In this document: positions 15,409-27,114 of the stretch, in pieces
Layout of the letters: every line of letters starts with the position of its first letter
Position numbering within the stretch: the first letter of the stretch is position 1
Assembly (NCBI GenBank): GCA_018266475.1
Contig: JAFEAI010000275.1
Span: forward strand, 1 to 35,110
Direction of reading: 5' to 3'
DNA: 35,110 nt
Origin: Bacteroidota bacterium
GTDB taxonomy: Bacteria > Bacteroidota > Bacteroidia > Flavobacteriales_F > PHOS-HE28
Made by a program: the position numbers and the translations under genes
The notes under the pieces: generated by a model
Told to the model about the DNA's origin: nothing
Database searches by the model: none
What the model saw: the letters and a program-made list of their open reading frames with translations, nothing else

Positions 15409-16494
15409 TCAATTGGGATCCGAGTACGCCGGGTTGTTCAGGAACTCCGTGTCCGTAAGCGTCTTCATGAACGCCACCAAGGCCGCGCGGTCCGCGGCGT
15501 CGAGCGGGGTCCCTCCATTGAGGAAGGGGAACATGTGGTTGTCCAGGCCGGGCGAGGAGACGATGGAGTCCGCGTAGAAATCCACCACCTCTTCCAAGGT
15601 CGCAAAACGGCCATCGTGCATGTAAGGCGCCGTGACCTCTATGTTGCGGAGGGTGGTGTTCTTGAACTTGCCGAAATCGGAGTGCTGCCCCGTCGCTTCC
15701 TCCTGGCCCAGGTCCCCGAAGCCCACCGTTGAACCGATGTTGAACATGCGGTTGTCCGAGAAGAAGGGGGCCACATGGCAGATGTTGCAATGGGCGCCAT
15801 CGAAGAACAAGTTCCTTCCGGCCTGTTCCTGCGCGGTCAACGCGGTGCTGTCCCCGCCGTACTCGAATCGGTCGAAGCGGGAGTTGAAGGAGATGAACGT
15901 CCGTTCGAACTGTGCGATCGCTTTCACCACGCGCATGCTGTCCACGCCGGGCGATCCGAAGGCGTGTTCGAACAGCAAGGGATACACGGGATCCGCGGCC
16001 AAGCGATCCACCACTTCGGGCCAGGTGTTGTGCATTTCCACCGGATTGGCCACGGGACCGAAGGCCTGCATCTCCAGGCTGGGCGCGCGGCCGTCCCAGA
16101 AAAAGAATTGGTCCCATGCGGGGTTCACGATGGCCATGGAATTCCGCCGTCCGGGGGAGCCGTCCGTGCCCAGGGAAACGACCCTCGGATCCGTGAATGC
16201 ATGATCCTGCTGGTGGCAGGTGGCGCAGGACATCGAGTAATCGTTGGATAGTGCTTTCTCATAAAACAACTTCCGGCCCAGCGCGACCCCTTCCTCCGTC
16301 AAGGGGTTGTCCGCGGGCATCATCAACACATGTGAGGCGTCCGTGGCCCATTCGGGAAAGGACAACTGATAGGGCGTGGGGCCGTTCCATTCCTCACCGG
16401 CAGGTTGCGCCTGTTCCGCATCACGTTGGCAAGCGTACAGCGTGAACAAGCCTGCGCAGAGCAGAAGCACCGGGTTGCGTCCGTTCATTCTCAT
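15409..16494 (-). CDS. Di-haem cytochrome-c peroxidase (MauG/CcpA family) lipoprotein
   Basis: A 361-residue protein from the ATG at 16494; an ATG two codons later is equally possible. A lipoprotein signal ends at LFTLYAC (Cys22), so it is membrane-anchored in the periplasm or outer membrane. Two haem c sites are present: CATCH at 90-94 and CNICH at 236-240. The intervening NSMAIVNPAWDQFFFWDGR and the distal MHDGRFATLEEVV match the bacterial cytochrome-c peroxidase/MauG family, which reduces H2O2 or carries out oxidations with c-type cytochromes as electron partner. Length fits the family. It points away from the metal genes at 16700 onward, so the 16495-16699 gap probably holds divergent promoters. 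A link to copper-induced oxidative stress is plausible but inferred. Confidence 0.9.
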   Translation of the reverse strand: MRMNGRNPVLLLCAGLFTLYACQRDAEQAQPAGEEWNGPTPYQLSFPEWATDASHVLMMPADNPLTEEGVALGRKLFYEKALSNDYSMSCATCHQQDHAFTDPRVVSLGTDGSPGRRNSMAIVNPAWDQFFFWDGRAPSLEMQAFGPVANPVEMHNTWPEVVDRLAADPVYPLLFEHAFGSPGVDSMRVVKAIAQFERTFISFNSRFDRFEYGGDSTALTAQEQAGRNLFFDGAHCNICHVAPFFSDNRMFNIGSTVGFGDLGQEEATGQHSDFGKFKNTTLRNIEVTAPYMHDGRFATLEEVVDFYADSIVSSPGLDNHMFPFLNGGTPLDAADRAALVAFMKTLTDTEFLNNPAYSDPN

Positions 16495-16699
16495 GCGGCG
16501 AAGTACGTTAAATTGTTCTAATTGTCCAGCTGGTTCGAATGCGGCCCCGAAGGTGAAGCTTTCGTCCTTCGCCTTCTGCCCACATCCGGGGATGCGGGTA
16601 TTTGGAACACGTTTCCGGTGCCGCTGCAATTCCAAGCCTCGCAGCAAAAAGGAACTCCTTCTGTCCATTTCGCAATACCTTGGCTACCGTATGTGGAAG

Positions 16700-17095
16700 A
16701 TGTCATCCATCAGAAAGCGGCGATCGGCCCTGTGGCCCTTGGTGCTGTTGCTATTGCTGGCAACGGTGGCTCCAAAGCTTTCACGGATGACCTGCACTTC
16801 CAGCGGGCGCAGTTCGGTTCAGATTGGCGATGCCCGTGATTGCTGTCCGACCCCTGAGAGTACGGATCCACATCTGAGCTTTAACTGCTGTGAGTTCTTC
16901 AGCGTGCAAGCTGAGATTCCAACATTCATCTTCGATAAGGTCGTAGCACCTGCTCCAGTGCAGGCCATAGTGGTCGCTTGGGGAACAGTGACCGTCGCAC
17001 CTCGTTCCGGGCACACCTTTTCAGCAAGGCCACAGTACCGCCCACCTCGCTCCATGAGCGCCCGTTTGGCGGACCTTCAGGTTTTCCGCGTCTAA
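16700..17095 (+). CDS. HYC_CC_PP-like small secreted Cys-rich protein
   Basis: A 131-residue protein starting MSSIRKRRSALW; an ATG three codons upstream (16691) is the alternative. A TACCTTGG promoter-like box ends at 16683 and favours the later ATG. Residues 5-27 form a basic n-region and hydrophobic h-region (LWPLVLLLLLATVAPKL). The mature part carries MTCTS, a DCCP pair and an NCCEFF pair, which is the spacing of HYC_CC_PP family proteins found in Bacteroidota metal loci. The Cys pairs suggest metal binding in the periplasm. It heads the plus-strand series of small metal proteins and the RND pump. The function of the family is not established. Confidence 0.65.
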   Translation: MSSIRKRRSALWPLVLLLLLATVAPKLSRMTCTSSGRSSVQIGDARDCCPTPESTDPHLSFNCCEFFSVQAEIPTFIFDKVVAPAPVQAIVVAWGTVTVAPRSGHTFSARPQYRPPRSMSARLADLQVFRV

Positions 17096-17254
17096 GGATC
17101 GAATCTGCGGGCCCCATGGTCCGTTGCGCATGATGGCATGGCCCATCGCGCTTTCCCGTGCCCTTTCCATTCACTTACGACGATTGAGCGACTTCCCTGC
17201 GGGAACCGCAGAAGGCACATATGGTGCCCCTCAACGGACCAATACAACACGACC

Positions 17255-17500
17255 ATGAACAAGTACAGCCTGATCATCCTCGCCTTTGCAGTGACCACTT
17301 GGACCGCCTGCGGCACCACCTCGACCAACGAGCAAAAACACGACCACATGATGAACGACAGCACGCACAGGATGAGCGGCAGCACCGCCACCCACTCCTC
17401 GGAGGAGATGGCATACGCCTGCCCGATGCACCCGGAGGTAACGGGCAAGGATGGGGACAAATGCTCGAAGTGCGGGATGTACCTCGAACCCATAGACTGA
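17255..17500 (+). CDS. Small lipoprotein with heavy-metal-binding domain
   Basis: An 81-residue protein, MNKYSLIILAFAV..., with a lipobox at TWTAC (Cys19). A His/Met-rich spacer (KHDHMMNDSTHRM) follows, then a C-terminal heavy-metal-binding domain with YACPMHPEVTGKDGDKCSKC and CGMYLEP. This CPMHP-CxxCGM module also occurs at the N-terminus of CusB-type adaptors, including the one at 23613 here, so the lipoprotein is probably a periplasmic metal buffer or donor for the pump. It is 25 bp upstream of the DUF2231 gene and likely in one transcript with it. Confidence 0.85.
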   Translation: MNKYSLIILAFAVTTWTACGTTSTNEQKHDHMMNDSTHRMSGSTATHSSEEMAYACPMHPEVTGKDGDKCSKCGMYLEPID

Positions 17501-17525
17501 CCGCAACAACTTAAATACAACGACC

Positions 17526-18089
17526 ATGAACACCTGGGAACTCCATCCGGCACTCGTCCACTTTCCGATCGCCTTGCTGCTGAGCGGCGTGATACTCGAC
17601 CTCTACGGTTGGCGAAAGCAACGGGAGGACCTGGCGCGCGTGGCGTTCGGGCTGATGGTGGCGGGCGTGACCATGGGCCTCTTGACCATCATCACCGGCA
17701 TCATGGCCTACTACACGGTGCCCGCCCACACGGAAGCGGCGCATGAGCGGATGACCTGGCACATCTGGATCCAGTCGATCGCCATCGGCGTGTTCGGGCT
17801 GATGTGCCTGCTGCGTTGGAAGCGCAGAAAAAGCTTGGCCACTCCGCAGTCCCTGTTCCTTGCAGTGTCAGCGGCGGTGCTGCTGATCGTGGGCTCCTAC
17901 CTCGGCGCATGGATCGTGTATCGCGGCGGTGCAGGTGTGGACCCTGCGATACTGGCTCCGGAGGTAGTGGAAGGTCACCATCACCACCATCACGGCGGGG
18001 ACGTGGACGAGGACCACGATGGAGATCACCACGACGGGGACCACCACCATGATGATGATGACGACCACGACGAGGACCACCACCATTGA
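17526..18089 (+). CDS. DUF2231-type membrane protein with His/Asp-rich metal-binding tail
   Basis: A 187-residue protein. The opening WELHPALVHFPIALLLSG is the DUF2231 signature (HP..VHFPI). Four membrane segments lie at about 8-27, 40-63, 78-97 and 108-131. After residue 150 comes a tail of 37 residues with 16 His and 14 Asp, beginning with six consecutive His (151-156) and ending EDHHH. DUF2231 proteins are small inner-membrane proteins of unknown role, often near cytochromes or metal genes. The tail looks like a metal sensor or buffer for divalent cations. It sits 33 bp before the CusA-type pump gene and is probably co-transcribed with it. Whether the tail faces cytosol or periplasm is not certain from the sequence. 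Confidence 0.88.
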   Translation: MNTWELHPALVHFPIALLLSGVILDLYGWRKQREDLARVAFGLMVAGVTMGLLTIITGIMAYYTVPAHTEAAHERMTWHIWIQSIAIGVFGLMCLLRWKRRKSLATPQSLFLAVSAAVLLIVGSYLGAWIVYRGGAGVDPAILAPEVVEGHHHHHHGGDVDEDHDGDHHDGDHHHDDDDDHDEDHHH

Positions 18090-18122
18090 TCGTTGATCCC
18101 CGATGCCATTCCCCCTTGACCC

Positions 18123-21919
<3,797 letters not shown>

Positions 21920-21923
<4 letters not shown>

Positions 21924-23152
21924 GAACGATCCTCCTGCTTTTCCTCTGCTCCCTGGCGCTGTCGCAAGCATCCGCGCAGGACCTGGACGCGCACCTGCGC
22001 GCTGCCGCGGAACTGAACCCCGCTGTACAGGCGCGCTATGCGGAATTCCAAGCGGCGCTCAAGCGTTCCGCCCAGGTCCGGGGCTTGCCCGATCCAACGC
22101 TCACTGCGGGTTTCTCCCTCACGCCGCCGGAAAAGCTGATGAACGCTGAACGGGCGCGCTTCTCGCTGATGCAGATGTTCCCCTGGTTCGGTACGCTGGG
22201 TGCGCAAGCGGAAGTGGCCGACCGCCAGGCCGAAGCACGTTACGAGGCCTTCCTCAGTGCGCGGAACGAGCTCTTCTACAAGGTCCGCGTGGCCTACTAC
22301 CCCTTGCATGAACTGGGGCGCGACATCGCCATTGCCAAGGACGACCTGGCCATCCTGCGCAGCTACAGGGCCTTCGCCATGGCCCGCTTCAAGGGCGGCA
22401 CCGGGAGCATGGTGGACGTCTTGCGCATCGACCTCCTGATCAACACCGAAGAGAACGACATCGCGATCCTCGAAGAACGGCGCAAGCCCTTGCAGGCCAC
22501 CTTCGCGAGCACCGTAGGCTATGCCGGGCCGGTGATCGTGGACGTGAGCGACAGCTTGCAGCTCGTGGACCTGGCCAACTATACCACGGACAGCCTGGAG
22601 CACAACCCGCGACTGGGCGAACTGGACCGAAAGGCATCCGCGGAATTGGCCCGGGCCGAGGCCGCGAGGAAGATGGGCCTGCCGCGCTTCGGGCTCGGCG
22701 TGGAATACATGGCGATGGACAAGCGCTCGCCCCTGATGATGCCGGGCATGAGCAGTGGCGAGGTAATGCCCATGGTGAGCCTGAGCCTGCCGATCTATCG
22801 CAACAAATACCGCAGCGCGGTGGAGGAAGCACAGAGCTTGGAGCAGGCCGTGCAAGCGATGCGGCAACAGACCGCGAACGAACTGGGCAGCGCCTACGAG
22901 ACGGCCTATTTCGAGGCACACAAGGCCGCGCTCAACGTGCAGCTGATGGACCGGCAGATCGGCATCGCCCAGCAAGCGCTGAACCTGCTGCTGGACGCGT
23001 ACAGCAACAGCGGCGACGACCTGGAGGAAGTGCTGCGCATGCAGGAACAAGTATTGCGCTTCCGGCTTATGCGGCTCTCGGCCATGCGCGAACACCACAC
23101 TGCCATTGCCCAACTGGACTACCTCACGGCCAAACAGATCGTGAGGCCTTGA
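21920..23152 (+). CDS. cusC: TolC/CusC-family outer-membrane efflux protein
   Basis: A 410-residue protein with a cleavable signal peptide (MRTILLLFLCSLALSQASAQ). It contains two repeats of the helical outer-membrane-factor fold: ELNPAVQARYAEFQAALKR early, and LGELDRKASAELARAEAARK in the second half. PPEKLMNAERARFSLMQMFPWFG is typical of CusC-like members in metal pumps. It forms the trimeric exit duct for the RND pump. Translation is coupled to the permease by the ATGA overlap. It ends at 23152, just before an AACCAAC repeat run and the second small lipoprotein gene. Confidence 0.9.
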
Positions 23153-23160
23153 CACGAAAG

Positions 23161-23195
23161 AACCAACAACCAACAACCAACAACCAAAAACCAAA
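23161..23195 (+). repeat. 7-bp tandem repeat, 5 units of AACCAAC/AACCAAA
   Basis: Three AACCAAC and two AACCAAA units stand between the cusC stop and the ATG at 23201. This is a simple-sequence leader like those before copA. Confidence 0.85.
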
Positions 23196-23200
23196 CAACG

Positions 23201-23458
23201 ATGAAGACGAGGAACATGTTCAAGATGGGCCTGATGGCCTTTGCGCTGATCGCTTTCAGTGCATGCGGAACTTCGGGCAACGAAGCGGGCACCGCAGTGG
23301 ATGCTGCCCAACAGGAAGAAGTCCACAGCGATGGTGCAGCACATGCGCACGATGAGCAAGTGGCGACTTACCAATGCCCCATGAAGTGCGAAGGCGACAA
23401 AACCTATACGGAAGCAGGAAATTGCCCCGTATGCAAAATGAACTTGAAGGAGGTGTAA
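23201..23458 (+). CDS. Small lipoprotein with heavy-metal-binding domain
   Basis: An 85-residue protein, MKTRNMFKMGLMAFALIAFSAC, with a lipobox ending at Cys22. A His-containing spacer (AAHAHDEQ) leads to a C-terminal metal-binding module YQCPMKCEGDKTYTEAG followed by CPVCKMNLKEV. This is a paralogue-like variant of the domain in the 17255 lipoprotein, with CPMKC in place of CPMHP, so the metal ligands differ. It lies between the outer-membrane factor and adaptor genes of the pump, which suggests a periplasmic metallochaperone for that pump. Confidence 0.82.
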   Translation: MKTRNMFKMGLMAFALIAFSACGTSGNEAGTAVDAAQQEEVHSDGAAHAHDEQVATYQCPMKCEGDKTYTEAGNCPVCKMNLKEV

Positions 23459-23612
23459 TGGGCCGGTCGGCAGATACACTTTCCACTGACGGGATGCGAT
23501 CGGTCTGGTATGCAAGGGGCGTACCGGGCCATCATCCGCAGCTATTTCAACGCAAGTACACGCCCACCGATAAAAGGAGACAGTTCCAACGACCATTCAA
23601 ACTTCCACGACC

Positions 23613-24899
23613 ATGACTACCAAGTCTTTCTTCTCCCGTTACCGCACCGCGTTCATTGTCGGCATCGCCCTCATCGCAGGGCTCTTGCTCGGCAGGGCCT
23701 TCTTCGGCGGCGGTTCTTCCGGATCATCCGCAGCGGCCCATGAGCACCATGGTGAAACGGGCCAGATATGGACCTGCTCCATGCATCCGCAGATCCGCAT
23801 GAACGAGCCCGGCTCCTGCCCTATCTGCGGCATGGACCTCATCCCGCTTGCCTCCATGGAGGAGGATATGGACCCGATGTCCGTTCACATGACGGCCAGT
23901 GCCATGAAGCTCGCAAGCGTGCAGACCATGGTGGTGGGCACGGGCGGAGGTGCGGGCAGCCTGCGCCTGACCGGAAAGGTGGTGCCGGATGAACGGCGCG
24001 TGTATGCACAGGCCTCGCACGTGGCGGGGCGGGTGGAGGAATTGCTGGTGAACTTCACCGGCGAGACCGTGCAGAAAGGACAGGTCCTGGCGCGGGTGTT
24101 CTCTCCCGAGCTGGTGACCGCGCAGGAGGAATTGCTGGAAGCCCACCGCGTGCGCGAAGCGCAGCCTTACCTGTACGCCGCGGCGCGCGGAAAGCTGCGC
24201 AACTGGAAGCTGAGCGATGCACAGATCGATGCGATCGTAGCGGCGGGAGCAGCGAACGGTGTGATCGCGATCCTGGCGGATGTAAGCGGCGTGGTGGTGG
24301 AAAAGAAAACGGACCTGGGCGACTACCTGAAGCGCGGCGACGTGCTCTACGAAGTGGCCGACCTGAGCCAGCTATGGGTGCAGTTCGACCTCTACGAGAG
24401 CGACCTGGGCAGCACCCGGAAGGGCGATACCATCCAGTTCACCGTGCGCTCCCTGCCCGGCAAGACCTTCAGGGGCCGCATCACCTTCATCGATCCCATG
24501 GTGGACCCCGCAACACGCGTGGCCCGCGCCCGGGTGGAGCTGAACGATCCGCAAGGGGCGTTGAAACCGGGCATGTTCGCCATCGGCACCGTGCAGGCGA
24601 AGCACCTGCATGGCGATACCAAGGCCTTGGTGGTCCCACGCACGGCCGTGCTCTGGACCGGCCCGCGCTCGGTGGTGTACGTCCGTGTGGGCGAAGGGCA
24701 GTTCCGCCTGCGCGAGGTGGTGCTGGGCGCTGCCATGGGCGATGATGTGATGATCGCCTCCGGCCTGAAAGCAGGAGAAGAGATCGTGGTCCATGGCACC
24801 TTCACAGTGGATGCCGCAGCTCAATTGAGCGGCGCACCCAGCATGATGTCGCCGCAAGGTGGTGCCATGCCTGCGGGGCATGACCATGGGAACATGTGA
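23613..24899 (+). CDS. cusB: CusB-type RND periplasmic adaptor with N-terminal metal-binding domain
   Basis: A 428-residue membrane-fusion protein. An N-terminal anchor (FIVGIALIAGLLLGRAFF) is followed by a His-containing linker and a heavy-metal-binding domain, IWTCSMHPQIRMNEPGSCP then CGMDLIPL, at about 54-82. The barrel-sandwich and hairpin regions follow: VAGRVEELLVNFTGETVQKG, FSPELVTAQEEL, and a second lipoyl half with IAILADVSGVVVEKK. The tail GGAMPAGHDHGNM is Met/His-rich. It bridges the inner-membrane permease and the outer-membrane duct and hands over metal. Gene order here is A-C-lipoprotein-B, unlike the usual C-B-A of cus operons. The 154-bp gap before it could hold a promoter, but none was recognised. 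Confidence 0.92.
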   Translation: MTTKSFFSRYRTAFIVGIALIAGLLLGRAFFGGGSSGSSAAAHEHHGETGQIWTCSMHPQIRMNEPGSCPICGMDLIPLASMEEDMDPMSVHMTASAMKLASVQTMVVGTGGGAGSLRLTGKVVPDERRVYAQASHVAGRVEELLVNFTGETVQKGQVLARVFSPELVTAQEELLEAHRVREAQPYLYAAARGKLRNWKLSDAQIDAIVAAGAANGVIAILADVSGVVVEKKTDLGDYLKRGDVLYEVADLSQLWVQFDLYESDLGSTRKGDTIQFTVRSLPGKTFRGRITFIDPMVDPATRVARARVELNDPQGALKPGMFAIGTVQAKHLHGDTKALVVPRTAVLWTGPRSVVYVRVGEGQFRLREVVLGAAMGDDVMIASGLKAGEEIVVHGTFTVDAAAQLSGAPSMMSPQGGAMPAGHDHGNM

Positions 24900-24987
24900 G
24901 GGAAGCCGCATGGGTCCCGATCACGGGTTGCCATGCACGCCCGAAGCGTAACACCAACCGATCATTTTGACGAACCGGACCACCCAA

Positions 24988-25404
24988 ATGAACATGCCAA
25001 CATCCTCCCGAATGCAGATCATCGCCATGCAACTTGGCGGGCTTGTGTTCCTGGTCCTGCTCGCCGTGCTGGTGATCCACCATTCCACGGCGCGATTGGA
25101 CCGGGAACAGGTAGCGGGATCCTACCGAATAAAGCTGCCTCTACTATTCGATGACACGGAAGCACCAGCCACCGTGGAACTGCACCCGGATGGCCGGATA
25201 GGAACGTATGGACCGAAGGGGAGAGCGATCCAAGAGGGAACCTGGTCGTGGGACCGTTCCGAAGGCTGGGTCCGCTCCGATGTGCCGGAGCTGGACCGTC
25301 GCATACGGGGATACCTCGGATGGACCGGCCCCAAGCTGTTCTGGAGGAACCAGCCCGGAACGGTTGATCTGGAGGAATTCACCCTTCAAACCATGGAACC
25401 ATGA
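24988..25404 (+). CDS. Hypothetical single-pass membrane protein
   Basis: A 138-residue protein from the ATG at 24988 (MNMPTSSRMQII); a TTG at 24967 and an ATG at 24994 are alternatives. One hydrophobic segment (LGGLVFLVLLAVLVIHH) is near the N-terminus. A small strand-rich domain follows with AGSYRIKLPLLFDD, ATVELHPDGRIGTYG and IQEGTWSWDR, reminiscent of lipocalin-like (calycin) repeats that measure out 'GTW' strands. No metal-binding motif is evident. It overlaps the next gene by 4 bp (ATGA), so the two products are probably functional partners. Function unknown. Confidence 0.7.
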   Translation: MNMPTSSRMQIIAMQLGGLVFLVLLAVLVIHHSTARLDREQVAGSYRIKLPLLFDDTEAPATVELHPDGRIGTYGPKGRAIQEGTWSWDRSEGWVRSDVPELDRRIRGYLGWTGPKLFWRNQPGTVDLEEFTLQTMEP

Positions 25405-27056
25405 AGCTGTCCGCCATCGATCCATCCGCCGCAAGGAACTCCGGACGGGACCGGGGATCCATGGTCGCACTCCTGCTGGCCGCCTTCCTTATCGCACTGG
25501 CGTTCGCCAGCGGCCATCGCGCCACCAGCGACCTCACGTGGCCTCCGTACATGGACTTTGACCGCGATGCCTCGTTCGCACAGAGCATCCTGGACGGGCA
25601 CTATGGAGAGGACCCCTTGTATCGGGATGAAGTGTTGTGGTTCACCCCGCTCGTATTCACCATGGAGGCGTTCATCGTGAAGGCCACCGGTGTGTCCATC
25701 CAGGTTCTCCAGGCCCGGGGCGGGGCATTCCTCAACCTGCTCGGGCCGATCGCCTTCTTCCTCTTGGTCTGGCGCATGTTCAACCCCTTGATCGCGGTGG
25801 TGGCCTTGTGGGCGCAGCTCTATCTGCTGCCCGGCCAGGAGCCGGGCTGGGCGGTGGCCACCTATTCCCCCTGGCTCCTTCCGATGATGTTCTCCCAGGG
25901 CTTGTTCTACCTGATGGTGATCGCCCTGCTCGGCTCCATCCGGACCTCCGCTTGGCCCGTATGGATGGGGATGGGTGCCGGTGCCGGTGTCCTCTTCCTG
26001 GCACATGCCGCACCCGCCATGATCCTGGTGGGCATGGTGGCGATCCATCTGATCCGCGCGATGTTCACCGCATGGCGCGCCGGGGACCGCGCCGGGCTGC
26101 TGGCCCATGTGAAGTGTGCCCTTGCTTCGGCCATCGCCTTCATCGTGATCACGCTGCCCCTCACGTGGTACGTGGTGGGCTACTACGGATTGGACCAGGT
26201 GAACCGCATCCCGTCGGCCTATACGTACACACCATTGTCACTTCGCCATCTGCAGCTGTTCCTGTTCCACAACGTTTCGCTGTTCAACCTGATCGCGGGC
26301 ATCGGGGTGGTGGCGCTCTTCCGGGGCAAGGGGCAGGCTTCCCGGCCGGTGATGCGATCATGGGTCCTGCTCGCCCTCTTCCTCGGCTTTTTCGGCTACA
26401 TGGCCGTAACACTGGGCTTACACTACGGCATCGAACTGCCCATGGCGGTGCCGACCTTCCATTTCTATTTCTACCTGAAGGCAGCCCTGGCCATCGGCTT
26501 CGCCCATATCGTTGTCCGTTCCGTGGAGCGCGCTTGGCAGTACCTGCGCCGCAAGCGCGATGACAGGGGCATAGCGACCGGGACGACGTGGACCCTCGCG
26601 GCCGTGATCCTTCTCCAAACGGTCCTGGGCTATCCCGCATACGCCAACCGGCCCGACCTGGTGGACACCCGCCAACGGTGCATGGTGCGCATGGCCGACA
26701 CCGGCGCGACGGACATGTGCTACTTCATGCGGGACCAGCTCCCCTGGGAGGCCGTGGTGCTTTGTGACGATGAACTCTCCATTTGGGTCCTGATGGCCTC
26801 CGCGCGCAAGACCGTGGCCACCAACGCGTCCATGGCGAACCCGTACGTGCTCCCCGCACCACGCGAGCAGGCCAGGGCAGGAATGTTCGCCGGCTTGGAG
26901 GCCCCTGCACCTGAAATGGACAGCCTGCTGCAAGCATACGATGTGACCTACTTGCTCATTCGCCGAAGCGAGGCGGAGAAGTACCCCGAACGCGGACGTT
27001 GGTTCCCTCACCTCGTCCATCGGAATGAAGGGTATCTGCTCTACTCCAGGAATTGA
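25401..27056 (+). CDS. Polytopic membrane protein, GT-C glycosyltransferase-like
   Basis: A 551-residue protein with roughly 10-12 hydrophobic segments spread over residues 20-430 and a C-terminal soluble domain of about 120 residues. The first loop has YMDFDRDASFAQSILDGHY, an acidic-residue loop after TM1 as in GT-C fold lipid-linked-sugar glycosyltransferases (PMT/ArnT/GT39-like). The soluble part (LPWEAVVLCDDELSIWVLM, then VTYLLIRRSEAEKYPERG) also resembles the terminal domain of such uncharacterised membrane proteins. No specific family could be fixed. It is coupled to the small membrane protein upstream by a 4-bp overlap. It does not look metal-related despite lying within the copper island. 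Confidence 0.7.
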   Translation: MKLSAIDPSAARNSGRDRGSMVALLLAAFLIALAFASGHRATSDLTWPPYMDFDRDASFAQSILDGHYGEDPLYRDEVLWFTPLVFTMEAFIVKATGVSIQVLQARGGAFLNLLGPIAFFLLVWRMFNPLIAVVALWAQLYLLPGQEPGWAVATYSPWLLPMMFSQGLFYLMVIALLGSIRTSAWPVWMGMGAGAGVLFLAHAAPAMILVGMVAIHLIRAMFTAWRAGDRAGLLAHVKCALASAIAFIVITLPLTWYVVGYYGLDQVNRIPSAYTYTPLSLRHLQLFLFHNVSLFNLIAGIGVVALFRGKGQASRPVMRSWVLLALFLGFFGYMAVTLGLHYGIELPMAVPTFHFYFYLKAALAIGFAHIVVRSVERAWQYLRRKRDDRGIATGTTWTLAAVILLQTVLGYPAYANRPDLVDTRQRCMVRMADTGATDMCYFMRDQLPWEAVVLCDDELSIWVLMASARKTVATNASMANPYVLPAPREQARAGMFAGLEAPAPEMDSLLQAYDVTYLLIRRSEAEKYPERGRWFPHLVHRNEGYLLYSRN

Positions 27057-27114
27057 GCAAACCGCAATTTTTTCATCCAAACCAAACTCGATGACCAACA
27101 CAAACCCCAAATCC

